A stretch of 64,000 bases of DNA from Chimonanthus salicifolius (GCA_013350335.1 CM023539.1:10765302-10829301); one strand, 5' to 3'; counted from the stretch's first letter, positions 43,512 through 57,501 are shown. The notes: generated by a model not told the origin, from the letters alone. Numbers and translations: made by a program.

Positions 43512-46135
43512 TGTTGATGTGCAAATTTTACATTTATAATCTCGTAAGCGCACGAATCATTTAATAGTATAGCGATTGAGTGCGAGGTCGAACCCAAAGG
43601 AAATCCACAAAATATATGCTTAAATTAAATTGGTACCTTTTAAAAAGATGTAATCTTAAGAAATCTAATATATGGAATTACAATTTAAATCTAGAAAACC
43701 AAAGTAACACCATCTTTATTTAATTTATGAATTTAACAATTCGATAATCAAATCCATCTTTTTATTAAAATGGTGAAACATGAATGATGGTAGTCTCATC
43801 TTAATTAAAAATCATATGTTTTAAGATAAAAATATCATATCTCGAGCCTTAGTTACTTGAATCTCGAGAGAGAGAAAATAGATAAGCATACAAGTATAAA
43901 AACAAGAAGATAGATTGAACATTTAAAATACAACAAATAGACAAAATAACTAATGTAACTAAAAGACTGGAAATAAATTCACAAGTAAAGTAAATAACAG
44001 AATTTAAAAGTGCAGAATTTAAAGGTGGTTATAGAATTTTTCTTTCATCGCCCAAAATGAATAAATAAATAGGTAACCTAGATCTGAAATTCAACGCATA
44101 GAATTCAAGATTCATTTTACACCTTTTAATTAAAATTTATACTCTTTGATCTAATTAAAGTTTGATCCTAGGTTCAACATTCACAACCTAAGACTTTAAT
44201 CAAATACATAATATAAAAAGAAACATAAAAGACATCATGAATAATCAGACTTTTCAAGAATCTAAAAATGGACATTTCTTATTTATTAAATGGAAGAATT
44301 TAAGTACAGGCATACATAAAATTGAGAACAAGAAAACAAAATGGAGACGTAAATTTACAACTCTCACTTGCAAAATCGTGTAGGACCTCATGTCTTCTTG
44401 TCTCTTGATCTTTTCTCATCAGCCTTTGGTCCTCTTGAGCTCCAGGTTAAATTCGAAATTTACTGTTGGCTTAGTGCTCTATTTATAGGCTCAGGGTTGG
44501 AATGAACGGCTGAGATTAAATCTGGGTTAACTTATGAATTGATGGCTTGGATTGGATCTCATTTAAAGTGGATGGAGGAGATTTTATGTTAAAAAGGCCA
44601 AGGTTACAAGGCATACACGAAATCTGGGTTGCTTGGCTTAGTGGCTAAGCAATAGTGGAGAAAAATTGGGATTTAGGATTAGTTTGAAAAGTATAGTGCA
44701 AATCCCATTTTTCTACACATGTATCATCTTGCAGTTCTATTTTGACCTAGTAAACGTACGATCTTGAAATTTTGTAAACTACAAAGTTGTATCCCTTAAT
44801 GTCTTCTTTCCAACGCAACAAGAGTTAACACAATCAGATATTGGAGTAGAAAGTTATGGTCAAAATACCAAAGCTGTGTCAAAATTTGTCTCCCAAATCC
44901 CATTTTTTTCTCCATTTCTTCCTCCACAAGGCTTCACACGAAATTGACAAGTCTAGTCCTTGCGTTTGGTGAATTTCGATTGCTTGGAGGAGGGGTGATG
45001 AGGTGTAGATGATGTGGCATGAACTTAAATGGGATTTTGGGTCAAATGCATGGAGAGATTTTAGTTGCTTGGGTTCCAAGTTGTTCTATAACTAGGGTTT
45101 TATGAATGAATGGTTATGATTGAATGGGACTTAGATCTAAGGTAAGTTGATTAAAATAAATTATATAAATGGTAGGTTCCTAATGGAGGGTTGAGATTCA
45201 AAGGTTGATCAAGAAGGATGATGAAATGCATGGCTTAAATCTAAAATGATGAATGTATGTAATGGATAAGTAAGGTGGCTCTAGGGTTTTCCTAAGTTTT
45301 TGAATGAAATGAGTTGTTGTGATGAAATGTCCTAAGATCTAATGGCTTAACTAATGGATGAATGATTAGGTGATGCATGGATGGTCATGATCCTAAGGTT
45401 AATCTATTTGATGGATAGATTGGATGACCTAGATCTAATATTATGAATGTATGGGTTGGATTTGGATCTAGGTTTGACCTAATTTTAATGCATGGGATAG
45501 GATTTAAGATGGAGATTGGATGGTGTGTATTGATAAGGAGATGGACAAGGCTTGGGCGTGTGAATGGGTTATGGACTTAGGTTTTGGACTTATAAATGAG
45601 CACATGGGTCTTCAGTGGACCCTGGACTTGAGCTTGAGGACTTGGGCCTTTGTTGGACTTTCAAGTGCACATTGGCCTGGCCCATCTGTGATATGCACAT
45701 GGACTGCCTATGGCCTGGCCCAATGCTAGCCTATGGAGCTTAGCTTGGCCCAACTGAAGTGGATCTCTGGCCCATTAATCTTGAATTTCAGCCTTTGCCT
45801 CTTGAATTGCAGGTTTTCTCTTCTAGAATTTAATAATTACATTCACCACTTTAAAATCTTGAATATTGATTTAATCTAGACTCTCATAGATAGATTTAGA
45901 CCAGCTAATTTACATGAAATCCCTAAAAGTGGAGTAAAATTAATCATAAAAAATTCAGGTCTTCCGACTTAAGCACTAAACTTGCAATTATCCACTGTTT
46001 TAGCTTGATTTTCTGAATTCTCCATTTTTAATCTACAAAACTAAGAAATTATATTAAATGCACCAATATACACAGAATTGAGAGCTAACTACTTCAATAA
46101 TCAAGGGTAAAAATGTAAGATTTCAGTGCTCAACA
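43512..46135 (-). mobile_element. Solo LTR, 2,624 bp (LTR-B, copy 1)
   Basis: Ends are TGTTGATGTGC and GCTCAACA, with perfect CCAAA duplications (43507-43511 and 46136-46140). It sits inside LTR-A, so it is younger. A TATA box CTATAAATAGAG is on the minus strand at 44488-44477, setting the direction. There is no coding domain and no second LTR. It aligns end to end with 54923-57496. Confidence 0.92.
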
Positions 46136-47845
46136 CCAAATTCACCTCATTAACAAATATAAGAAATTACTCAAACCATAAGTCAAATTACCATATTCAA
46201 GTCCAAAAATAGGAGTTATATCTATGCCATTATATTCCCACAAATACTCCTATGAAATCAAATTGTTCTACCAAACTATCAAATAAAGAACTAAGTTCTT
46301 CAAGCATCTCCTTCTCCACTTTGTTTAGGCTTGGCTACCACTAGGTCCAGCCTCTTCTCCTTTGCCATGATCTACATTAACATCTAAAGGGGAAAAATAT
46401 GCAGGTTTAGTCAACTTGCCCGTAAGAATTCCAACCAAGAAAATGCACTACGAGTGTGATAACATAATATCATATAATCCAAAAGCAATGTTGGAGAAAT
46501 CACATGTTATGACAGAATATACATTTCTCAAAAGAACTCAAAGTATACAAAAATCTCATGATCTAGAAATCATACTTGATACTTATCTTATAATGATATG
46601 CCATGGGTGTCATGTATCAATGAAATGCCATCCCATACCCATGCATCAAATCACACTAGTTATCTCATCCAACTAGTTTCATAATGGCCAGTTATGTCCA
46701 ACAGCATTTGTGGCGGCCACCACCAAGGTGTTGTTACCCATCCACAAGTTAACAGAGACTATCGGTGGAGTATGGACTCCTCCCTCTGCGTAGGGTTTCG
46801 GGACCTTCCCAGTAGCACTTTGGCCCAATTAACGTCGTAACATTCACAACAAATGGACGTGGCCAAAGTATAACATTTTAATATCATACAATAACTTTTC
46901 GTACACGAGACAAAACAATGTCCGGACAATTCATTCTTGGCTCGGTAATGCAATCCCTCCTATGCAATCATGCATGAGGCACATGTATGCAATTATGATG
47001 ACAAACCATGGATCATATAGTTCTAATACTTTTGCAATATGTAAAACATCATGATAATTTAGCTCAATGAAAATCATGTTGAAAACATCATATTTTCATA
47101 ATTCTAAATTTATAATTTCAAAGGAAAAGACAAGTATAATGATAAATATTTCACACTTATGTGCTTAAATAAAGTAGGAACTCCTACTTAATCTAGGATG
47201 ATCAACAAAAGGGGTTACTCTCAAAGTCTCTCGAACACTCTCAAAGTCTCTCGAATGGTATCGGGACTACCCTCGCTTCCTTTGTCCATGTACATGTTTC
47301 AAATCATAATTTCATGTCATTATCATATTAATCTTTTTGTCTAATCTAAACAGGTCTAAACAAGACCCAAGGGTCAACTGTATGATCTTTATAGTCTAAG
47401 AGACTCCACGTAAATATGATTTATCATTAAGTTCATTAGCCTTATTAAACTATCCATGTCTCAGGCTGACACATTGACACTGTCGATACATCGCCCTTGG
47501 ACACAACCGACACATCGATCATCTCGACATGTCGACTGGCTCTTTCTGTTCCAGTTCATGTTTTCCACTTGTTCTCAGGTTATATGTATCGACCCAGTTG
47601 ATACATCTAGGGGTACATTGGTTCGAGGGGTCGAGCACGTCAACATATCCTCCTTAGTTTGATCTATCAATATTCGTGTTTGTTCTCTGTTCTCAAACCA
47701 CATGTGCATATACCGGAGGTGTCGACTTCATTGACATGTCCTCCGAGGTTTGGTCTATTAACATTCATCATTCGTTCCCAAGCCGATATGTTGGCCTGTT
47801 CGATATATCTATCAGAGATCCGTGGCCATATCGACGCATATCTAA
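46136..47845 (-). mobile_element. LTR-A copy 2, right part, truncated
   Basis: It aligns with about 8130-9830 of copy 1, including GTGTTGTTACCCATCCACAA and the palindrome array. It stops about 900 bp short of the full LTR, at the junction with the copia fragment. Confidence 0.85.
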
Positions 47846-48980
47846 CAAAGTTATATTTTGTGAATTGAGCGGCAGATAACAAGATTTTGTGTATGGGGAA
47901 TATGGAGAATATTGGAAAGATAAAATGTGGAGGAGCCAGAGGAAAGAGACAAAATAACAGTGTGCGCAATGGGAAGGGAGTCACCGTTACCCAAAAGAAC
48001 ATGATAAGTGCCACTGTAGTCAGACTGAGAGCATAGTGGGTGTGCATCAACTATCATATGATTGGTAGCTCTTGTATCAGGGTATCAATTGTGATCAGCT
48101 GGAGAGCAATCTGCATGCCGGTGAAGGTAGATGGAAGATCAACATCGAAGGGAGGCTCTTGACGGTAGTGCTGATAGCAAGTGGAAGCACTATGTCCATA
48201 CTTGGAGCAGATCTGACACTGAAGGACAGGAAACTGAGGATGTTCAAGAATACTGGAAGGCCTCGACCACGATTACCACGACCACCTCTACATTGTCAGA
48301 GCGACCCCGACGACTATGGCCACCATGAGCATATGAACTGCACCCATGAGATGAGAGAAGAGCAGTGAGAGGCACGCCTCCATGGCTATCAGATGGGGTA
48401 CTCTGTCCCAAATGTGTGAGTTGGGACTCAAATAATAAGAGGTGAGCACGGAGATCTTGGAACACGGGAAGTGGAGGAGAGAGAATGGTAGTAGTGTAAA
48501 ACATGGAATAATCGGGGCCAAGGCGACGGAGAATTGATGTAATAGTCTTTGTACCTTTGGAGAGAGAGAGCACTTGAATTAGCAAATGAGTGGCATTGGC
48601 AAGAGAATACTGTGAAAAATTGCGTTGTAGACAATTCCAAATCTTACGAGAGGTGGAGAGGCCAAGAACCTGTGCAAACACAGGTTCAGAGGGCGTCGCA
48701 ATAAGAATGCCAACGAGGTTCTGATCCATTGCGATCTAGGTGGTGTAGGCAGGGTTTGGAGTAGATTTGGATTGGTCATCAGTAAAAAGGTATGGAGGGG
48801 GACAAGGGACGGTGCCATCAATGTAGGACCAATAGTGTTGACCAACCAAGAACGGTTTTATTTGGACATGTCAAAGAAGTTAGTTTGTCTCCGTTAATTT
48901 AATGGAGACAAGATGGGAAAAATTGGAGATTGTGGTGGCATGAGCAGTGGGGGTTGAAGAGGAAACTACAGAGGAGGCCA
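47846..48980 (-). pseudogene. Ty1/copia gag and protease start, decayed
   Basis: Read from ATG 48980: LVSIKLTETN, then two in-frame stops, then HVQIKPFLVG and DGTVPCPPPYLFTDD, typical copia gag. The gag continues (RKIWNCLQRNFSQYSLAN) to an intact zinc knuckle CQICSKYGHSASTC near 48210. The protease active site near 48076 reads DTRA where DTGA is expected, followed by LLGNGDSLPI and NILHIPHTQNL. The frame is cut at 47846 by fusion with LTR-A. Integrase and reverse transcriptase are missing. Confidence 0.88.
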
Positions 48981-50022
48981 TCGTAATGACGAGGTGGGAT
49001 GGCTGTTCTGAGAGGTGCCTTTTTTTTTTTTTCCTTATAGTAGGGCTTGTTAAGAGAAAGAGGCAAGGCCGGTGGAAAAAGTTACTCCTATGATGGACTT
49101 AACCAATCCTTCATCAACCCACGTAGCTGCCGACAAACTATTTTGGATTGTTGGAATTCCCAGAGTGGAAAAAGTTACTCCTTTGATTGACTTAACCTTA
49201 CCTCAGCAAACCAGGCCGGATTGGACCCGCGCCAATCATCAGAAAGGAAATCAGCGGGCGTGAGAAACACCGGAGAAGATCTGCTCGGGTGGAGAAGGGC
49301 AACTGATAAAGAAGCAAATCGCAGGAGATCAACATGTGACAGCAGAGGGGGGATTGGCGCATGCAGTAGATCTGGGCTGGATTCAAAACGGTAGATCTGA
49401 TGCAAGGGAGAGGAGATCTACAGGCAAGAATCTCTTCCAATGGAGACAGTGCGGTTGTCGCTCTCGGGTATCAAAACCGAGATGGGACAGAGAGTGGAGA
49501 AGAGAAGACAGATGAGATCAACAGATCTGGGATTCCCAGATGTCAAGATGTGGCAAGAATGGAAGAAGGTCGCAAGAGGGGTGTGCCCAGAGGAGAGAGA
49601 GGATTCTGGTCGTGTGGAAGGGCCGACGATGCAGATCTGGCGCAGAGCAGGTGTGTTGTTGAAGAGAAGAGGCGGGGATCGCGCTTGGACTTGCAGGACT
49701 GATCATCAGATATGATAATGGCGAGAAAGGATCTGCTGGATCTGTTCAGAGTAGAGCAGCAGGAGGAAGCAAAAGGGGCGCACCCAAATCCGGCGAGCAG
49801 CAGCAAAAAACAGTGCTGATCTGAGGTGAAGAAGAAAAAGGAAAGAAAGTCGGAGCAGAGAACGGCGCCAATCGAACGGAATAGAACCTTTGCAGAGAAA
49901 GAGAGGAGTGCACCATGTGAAAAATGGCCTAAGATGCAAGATGGAGAGCCGCCGATAGCCAATGTAAAGATTTGGGAGAAAAAAATCAAAGACTTGGGAA
50001 TCGAGGTCTCGCTCTGACACCA
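48981..50022 (-). mobile_element. Ty1/copia 5' leader with primer-binding site
   Basis: The roughly 1-kb region upstream of gag has no coding support. It starts with TGGTGTCAGAGC (minus strand, 50022-50011), one base different from the initiator-methionine primer site TGGTATCAGAGC. A T-run lies at 49019-49031. The 5' LTR should lie to the right of 50022. Confidence 0.65.
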
Positions 50023-51929
50023 CCCTTCTCATTATACAATAAATAAATATATATATATATATAAACCTAAGTATATATATAAATATATAGATGTTAAAAC
50101 CTAAGTATAGAAGCCTTCAATCAGGAAACTTGATAAAGATAGAATAATATAAATATGGTAGGCCAACCCTTTCCTCTAATGTAATGTTTGACTCCCCAAG
50201 GACGTAAGGGGATATTAGAGAGAACTTGAGATAAATAGTAGTGGAACTTTCTATGGATTGTTTAAACCTATGGGATGTTTAGAGTTAATTATGACCAATG
50301 AAATAAAATAAAGAATGAATGGTATTGAGATGTTGAGACAGAATAAATGAGTAGGTGATAATTGTTGTCAAAAACTCATTTTTAGGAGAGATTTCCAAAA
50401 TTTTGGTGGAAATCTAGAAGACCCGAAAAACACCTTGCACGTGTGACATCTCATGTGTCTACAGACTTACGTGTTTCATAAAAAGAAAATTTAGTCACAC
50501 GTCTTGAGGGTCGAGGGTTGATAGGTCGACCATAACATTCTAAGAATGGTTTTGAGTCATTGTAGTCATTTAAAGGACATGCACCATGGCTGAAATTCAA
50601 TTGGAATAAAAAAAATATTTTTGGAGCAATTACTACTCTCCAAATTCAAATACGAATTTTGTAAAGAATTTATTCAAGCTTTACTTGAGGGCTTCGGTCG
50701 TTATCCAGATCTTTGGATCAATCCCAGGTTAGTACCATGAATTGATTAATTTCATTGTGTTTTAGGCTTGAGCTTCGATATATGCATGGATTTTCATCTT
50801 TCTCTCATTTTTTATTAATTAATTAAAATTGAAATTAGGAGGATGAATTAAATCCAAACTCAACCTAAACATTAAGTTCATGGGAATTGGGCCTCTTAGA
50901 CGGATCATTAATCGCAATAAGAGAAGTGGTTTGATTGCTTGAAACCCAATCGATCCAAGGCTTTTCAAAATTGCAAGAATTTTGAACCCGAAATCCTGAT
51001 GAGCGTAAGGAACGATAGGTTGTCTTCCCTGCTTTTCCAGAGTGAGAGTTCTTTGGAAATCCTGTGTACGGCATAGTTTTGGTTTCCATCACAAATTTGA
51101 ATTTTTTTATTGTTGTTTGACCATCGTAATTTTCAATTCAATTTTTTTTTTTTTTCATTTTGATGTAATTGGACTCTATTTTTATTTTATTCATCAATCT
51201 GAGAAATTATAAGTTCCGGACATTGATGGTATGAGCCAATTGTAATTTTTACTAATGTGTGATCCATCTCCATTATTACTATTTGCCAATGAGAACTATG
51301 CTCAAAGCAGTTCTTTAAACAGTAGTGTGTGGTGACAGATTGAAGTTTGAACCGTGGAATTTCTTAGCTTGATAACATCCCGGACACAGTGTTTAAGATC
51401 AGCATCACTGTTGCTCGAAAACATCCCAGATGATCTTATTAAAGAAGTTGTTTAAAGAAAAAAACAATTTCAAAACTGTACCCAGAATCCCGTAAAGTAA
51501 ATTACAGAGCTTAAAAACCATATCAATTGGACTCCAAAAATTCTGAAATTTCGGGTGTGGATAGCCATGTCAAAGAGCTTTCCAGCAACAACAAAACCAA
51601 CTAGATCGAGTTCTGGAGCTCTAGTTGCGGTCATTTTGGTGACAGAGCACAGAATTGAACAATTTTAGCAGAAATGATCTAAACGGGGAGTTGTCAATTT
51701 TTTTTCCAATATCACCTGATCTCGAAAAAATTTGAAAAAAAATCGTGATGGAAGAATCATTAGTTGTCTGTCTCACGAAAAAAATTTAGGTGATTTTGTC
51801 CAGAACCTCAGATATAACATGTGCAGAATTGTAATTTTCTGCAAGTACAGATTTCAACGACAGTTTGCAAAATTTTTTTATGTATCATTTGTACTAAAAA
51901 AATTTCAAAATAAAAATAAAAATTGAAAG
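50023..51929. other. Unassigned, probable remains of the copia 5' LTR and other repeats
   Basis: 50041-50110 is TA-rich with two AAACCTAAGTATA phrases, where the copia 5' LTR should be. From 50350 to 51900 there is no recognisable gene. Confidence 0.35.
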
Positions 51930-52440
51930 GTAACTTCATCATTCAGAAGAGAAATACAGGAACGCAAAAGCAGGGCATTAGAAGCCCACCAAAATGAAAA
52001 TACAAGAATTTATTTACAACTTCAGAATCCAAGGATAACTCCTAACGAGCCATCTCATCTGCAATTAAGTTAGCTGACTGAGGAGCCTAAGCAACTTTAA
52101 AATCAAATGAAGCAATAATATGGCGAATCCTTTCAATTTTTTTCAAGTAAACCCACGGGCAGTGAGAACCCAACACCCACCTAACAATAACATGAGATTC
52201 ACTTGCAACCAAAATCCCAGAAACTCCCAACTCCTCCAACTCCATAATACCACGCCACAAAACAAATAATTCCGCCTCAATAACTGAACCATTCAGGATT
52301 GGGCTAGCATAGGAAAGCACTGTAGACCTCGAATCATTTCTACTGTTCCATCAAAATTAAACTTAAGAAGCCCAAAAGCAGGAGGAGTCCAGAGGACTTG
52401 TTGATTTGACTCCAAATTATGCACAAATTCTTGTATGAGT
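51930..52440 (-). mobile_element. LINE 3' end, RNase H fragment
   Basis: The frame around 52390-52087 reads LLKFNFDG, then GSVIEAELFVLWRGIMELEE, an RNase H domain of plant LINE ORF2. Its 3' region (GTTAGCTGACTGAGGAGCC on the plus strand) matches 25520-25540. It is severely 5'-truncated. Confidence 0.8.
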
Positions 52441-52769
52441 TAAATGTATGTTAAATGAAAAAGGATGGGTGAATCGGCTCATTGTGAATTATCTATTTTT
52501 TAATCATAAACATATCTATACAAATTACTTTTCTTACACTTATTTTTATTTTCTGAAATTAGATATTTACCAAATTTAAATTTATTTTGAGATATATTGA
52601 CGGTTAGGTTACACTCAAACCTTATAGGTAATTTAAATAGTTTGTCTTCAAAACATATTTAAAATAATTCTTTAAACTGAGTTTTCTGACACTTCCAATT
52701 TAAGTACAATAATTAATCATGTTATTCGTGTGCGTGAGTTTGGATCCCACCTTTTTCTATTTTCACCCA
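52441..52769. other. AT-rich spacer before the MULE
   Basis: No feature recognised. Confidence 0.4.
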
Positions 52770-52777
52770 TTTAAAAT

Positions 52778-52998
52778 GGGTAACCATCGTACAACGGGAA
52801 TACTCTTTTAGAAGACACGGGTTTTAGTGAACTTCCCATTTAACCCCCATCTGTCCGTACGGAAAAATTAAAAAAAAATCGAACTTTCAAAATTCGGCCC
52901 ACTACCGGATCACTTTTCCGTCCCTCGATGTACCGATTTGGACTGAGACCATTTTCTATGTGCAGGTACAGTTATTCAGCGCACTTACAGGATCACTT
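52778..52998 (+). repeat. MULE left terminal inverted repeat
   Basis: It is the inverse of 58001-58220, including the inner part CAGTTATTCAGCGCACTTAC. Confidence 0.88.
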
Positions 52999-53112
52999 AA
53001 TAGACACTCGGTGCACCGATTTGGACTGAGACCATTTTTTGTGTGCAGTTAAACGATGCACTTACCAAATCACTTTACACACACTCGATGCACCGAGTTG
53101 GACTGAGACCAG
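52915..53112. repeat. Three tandem subterminal repeats in the MULE left end
   Basis: The phrase TTGGACTGAGACCATTTT (ACCAG in the last copy) occurs at 52938, 53021 and 53098, each preceded by a CTCGATGCACCGA-like segment. Periods are 83 and 77 bp. The right end has a single copy. Confidence 0.85.
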
Positions 53113-53565
53113 ATTGAAATTTAATACCAACCCCCAACCACCGCTTTTTAATTAAAACGATAGTGGTTCATTTCCCCCTCTTTACGACCATATTCATACC
53201 TCCACCAACCTTTTCTCTCTTTCATTAAACTTCCTTTTTTGCCTTCCTCCATCATTTCCTCCAACCTCCATTCTCTCTTTCATCCAACCTCTTCTCCCTT
53301 TCCTCCAACCTCCATTTTCCAATCATCATTCTCTCGCTGCTGTTCGGCCTCTCCACTCTTGAATTGCAGCATTCTTTTCTCCTTATTCACGGCTGACGCA
53401 AAGCTCCGCTCTCTCAATCTTGTGTCTCCACCCTAAGATAACTCCTTCAAACCAATGTTTTTTCATATTAGAAGTCATACTCACACCTCTACATAAAAAT
53501 AGTTTGTCAATGAAACAATATATCTCTTATCAATGATCTCCCTCTATTTTTTAGATATCACCACT

Positions 53566-54922
53566 ATGGATTCTAGTGAGGGACGTCTATCGACTTTTTA
53601 TGAATCGTCTAGTGGCATGGATTTAGTTGTAAATAATGACATACATGTGAATGATCTTTACAATGAAAATGAATTTGTTGAGATCAATTTTTCAAGTCGA
53701 TAGGATTTGTTAAATTATGTTAAGAAAGTTGATATTGCAAAAGGATTTGCAGCTACCATTAAGAGGTCAAGTAGTAAGGACAAGAGAATATTTTTTGGTT
53801 GTGATAGAGGAGGTACATATCATAACACGCTTAATTTGAAAGATGAAGAATGGAAAAAGAACGCATCCTCTCGCCGTGTCAATTGTCAGTTTGGAGTGAG
53901 AGGGAAAGAAATGGAGAATGGGTCATGGAAGTTGAACATACAAAATTAGAGAAATGAAGAATAGCAATATACAACCTCGTCAAATGTTATCGACGCTTAG
54001 AAAAGGAAATCCAAACATTGGAGTAACATCGACTGACTTGTACTTTTTTTTGCATACGATTCAGAAAGAGCAACTATGTGGCCGGCCGTAATTCAATTTA
54101 AACTTTGATAGAAGATCTACAAAAAGAGGCATTCCATTATTGGCTTGACCATAACAATGAAGGTCATTTGTCACATCTTTTCTTTGCACATCCATTGTCA
54201 GTTACACTTACTAAGAGATTTAATAATATTTTTCTGATGGACTGCACATACAAAACCAACAGATATAATATGCCATTGGTCAACATTGTTGGTGTGACAA
54301 GCTTTAATACTAATTTCTTCCCATACTTTGTTTTTATAACAAATGAGAAATTAGAAGATTATGTATGGGCGTTACAAATGTTTAGAAAAAATTTAGAAGT
54401 TGATCCTTACTGTCCAGTTATTGTGACTGCTAAAGATTTGGCATTAAAGAATTCGATTGAGATGACTTCTCTAATGATGTTAATATTTTATGTATTTGGC
54501 ACATCAATAAGAATATTCTTGCTAGTACTAAACATCTCTTTGAAAAGAATGTAGTATGGAATGCATTTATTTCTGAGTGGAACTCATTATTAGTGTCTCC
54601 ATCCGAAAGAGCATTCTATGGAGTGTATGAGATGTTCAAAGAAAATTTTTGAGATTTGGACCAGGCAGTAAAATATTTAGAAAGCACTTGGATCCCTTAC
54701 AAAGAACAATTTGTCAATGCATGGGTAGGCAAATGTTTACATTTTCAAAATCGAGCCACTTCGAGGGTATGAGGTACTCATGCTGTGTTAAAGAATTATA
54801 TAGATACATTGACTAGTGAGCTTGATGTTGTTCGAATAAAGATATGTAATGCCATTGAAAATCAGTTTAAAGAGTTCAAGGCTCAACTTGAGATTGAAAG
54901 AATAAATACCCCTCACACTTGT
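53566..54922 (+). pseudogene. MULE transposase, N-terminal and catalytic part
   Basis: From ATG 53566, an acidic start, an in-frame TAG at 53701, then a FAR1-type zinc-binding domain (GFAATIKRSSSKDKRIFFGCDRGG). After frameshifts comes the MULE transposase core at 54105-54554: VTLTKRFNNIFLMDCTYKTN, then PLVNIVGVTSFNTNFFPYF and ALQMF. The conserved D of MDCTYKTN is present. The second catalytic D position appears as AKD where TDxE is expected. It is broken by LTR-B at 54923. Confidence 0.88.
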
Positions 54923-57496
54923 TGTTGATATGCAATTTTTACATTTATAAATCTCGCAAGCGCACAAACTATTTAATAATATAGTGATTGAGTGCGAGGC
55001 TTAACCCAAAGGAAATCCACAAAATATATGCTTAAATTAAATTGGTACCTTTTAAAATATGTAATCTTAAGAAATCTAATTCATAGAATCATAATTTTAA
55101 TTTAGATCTTAGAAAACCAAAGTTAACACCATTATTATCTAACTTATAAATTTAACAAGTTGAGAATCAAATCCTTCTTCTTTTTTATTAAATTGGTGAA
55201 ACATGAATAATAACAGTCTCATCTTTTTTAATTCAAAATATGATAACTCCAACCCTAGTCAAAGAATTTTGAGAGAGAGAGTTTGAAAACAAGGAATTAA
55301 AGAATTAAAAATTAAATATACAAGATTCACAATAAAAACATATATATTGAACAATTTTTTTACAACAAACATACAAAGTAACTAACGTAACTAATGATAG
55401 TAAATAAATTGACAAATAATGTAAGTGACAGAATAAATAAATGCATAATTTAAAGATGGTTATGGAATTTTTCTCTCATTGCCCAAAATAAATAAATAAA
55501 TAGGAGATCTAAATCTGAAATTCACGCTTAAAATTAAAATGGCAATTTACACCATTAAATTAAAATGGCAATTTATACCATTAAATTAAAATTCATAAAC
55601 TTTAATCTAATTAAGGTCTAGTTTTTAGATTTAAGACTTATAACCTAAGTCATTTAATTAAACAAAGAATACAAAATTAAAATTAAAAGAGAGCATAAAA
55701 AGAAGTCTAAATAATCATACTTTCCAGGATTCTAAAGGCACATCTCTTATTTATTTCATGGAAGAATTCAAGTACAAGCATTCATATAATTGAGAACAAG
55801 AAAACAAAATGGAGACGAAAATTTACAACTCTCACTTGTAAAATCATGTGGGACTTCCTGTCTTCTTGTCTCCTGATCTTTTTTTCTCAGCCTTTGGTCC
55901 TTTGAGCTCTAGGTCAATTCTAATTTTACTGTTGGCTCAGTGCTCTATTTATAGGCTCAGGGTTGGAATGGATGGCTAGAATTTAATCTTGGTTTGAGTG
56001 ATTGGTGAATGACATGGATTGGATCTCATGGAGTTTGGGTGATGGAGATTAAAAGTTAAAAAGACTAGGGTTGCAAAGAGGCTCACACGAATTTGGGTGT
56101 GTAGGGTGGCTTGGAGTGGAGTGGAAGAAAGGAGAAAGAGAATGTAGGAGTTGCTTGGCTTGGGCGAATTTACTGTGTGTTTTAGGGTTTATGAGATGCA
56201 ATGAAATGAATGGATGGGATTAAAAGATGAAATGAATGAATGGATGGATGATAGGAAGATGACATGGAGGGTTGACCTTGTGACATGCGCATGAGGTAGT
56301 GGAGAGATTATGCAAAATCGTGTGGAGGCTTTGTAAATTGGGGATGGGGTGTAGGTGATGTGGCATGGCTTGGGGTGCAAGTTATTCTAGATCTAGGGTT
56401 TTTATAAGTGAATGGCTTAGATTGTTTTGGGTTAAGATCTAATGGCTCTAAGGTTTATTGGGTGAAATAAATTATATGAATGGTAAGTTTCCTAATGGAG
56501 GGTTATGATTTAAAGGTTAGGATAGATGGATGACATAATGAATGGCCTAGATCTAACATGATGTATGTATGCAATGGATTAGCATGGAGGCTCTTGGGTT
56601 TACCTAAAATGTATGCATGATGTGGATGGTTGTGAATAAATCTCCTAAATCTAATGGCTTTAATGAGTGATGGTTGATAAAAATGGATGGATGATGAAAT
56701 GATGTATGGATGGTTATGGTCCTAAAGTTGATCTAGGTGATAGATAGGTTGGATGGCCTCGATCTGATATCATGAATGTATGGTTTGGATTTGATGGGTG
56801 GCTCAAAGTTTGACCTAATTTTGATGCATGAGATGAATGGTTAGGATTAAGGGATTAAGATTGCATTGGAGAGAAGATTGGATTGTGTGGATTGATAAGG
56901 AAATGGACAAGGCTTGGGCGTGTGATTGGGTTATGGACTTGGGTTTTGGATCTATAAATGAGTACATGGGCCTTCAGTGGACCTTAGACTTGAGCTTGAG
57001 GACTTGGGTCTTTTTTGGACTTTGGAGTGCACATTGGCCTGTCCCAACTGTAATATGCGCATGGACTGCATGTGGCTTGGCCCAATGATAGCTTGTGGAG
57101 CTTAGCTTGGCCGAATTGAAGTGGATTTGTGGCCCATTAATCTTGAATTTCAGTCATGCCTCTTGAATTACAGGTTTTCTTTTCTAGAATTAAATAATTA
57201 ACTTCACCACTTTAAAATCTAAAATATTGATTTAATCTAGACTCTCATAGATGGATATAGACTAACCAATTTACATGAAAACCCTAAAAGTTGAGTGAAA
57301 TTAATCATAAAAAATTTCAGGTTTTCCGAATTAAGCACCAAACTTGCAATTATCCATTGTTTTAAGATTATTTTCCTGAACTCTCCATTTTTATCTACAA
57401 AACTAAGAAATTATATTAAATGCACCAATATACATAGAATTGAGAGCTAACTAGTCCAATAATTAGGGTGAAAATGTAATATTTCAGTACTCAACA
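54923..57496 (-). mobile_element. Solo LTR, 2,574 bp (LTR-B, copy 2) inside the MULE
   Basis: It begins TGTTGATATGC and ends TACTCAACA, with perfect CTTGT duplications (54918-54922 and 57497-57501). The TATA box CTATAAATAGAG is on the minus strand at 55954-55943. It aligns over its length with 43512-46135. The transposase resumes in the expected place after it. Confidence 0.94.
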
Positions 57497-57501
57497 CTTG
57501 T

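Noticed and set aside
45520..45729. 69-codon frame conserved at 56837-57088
   Set aside because: The similarity is due to both lying in LTR-B copies. The frame is inside an LTR and rich in tryptophan from TGG repeats, with no known domain.
49400..50032. Frames of 100-148 codons on both strands
   Set aside because: They lie in the untranslated leader of the copia element and have no domain similarity.
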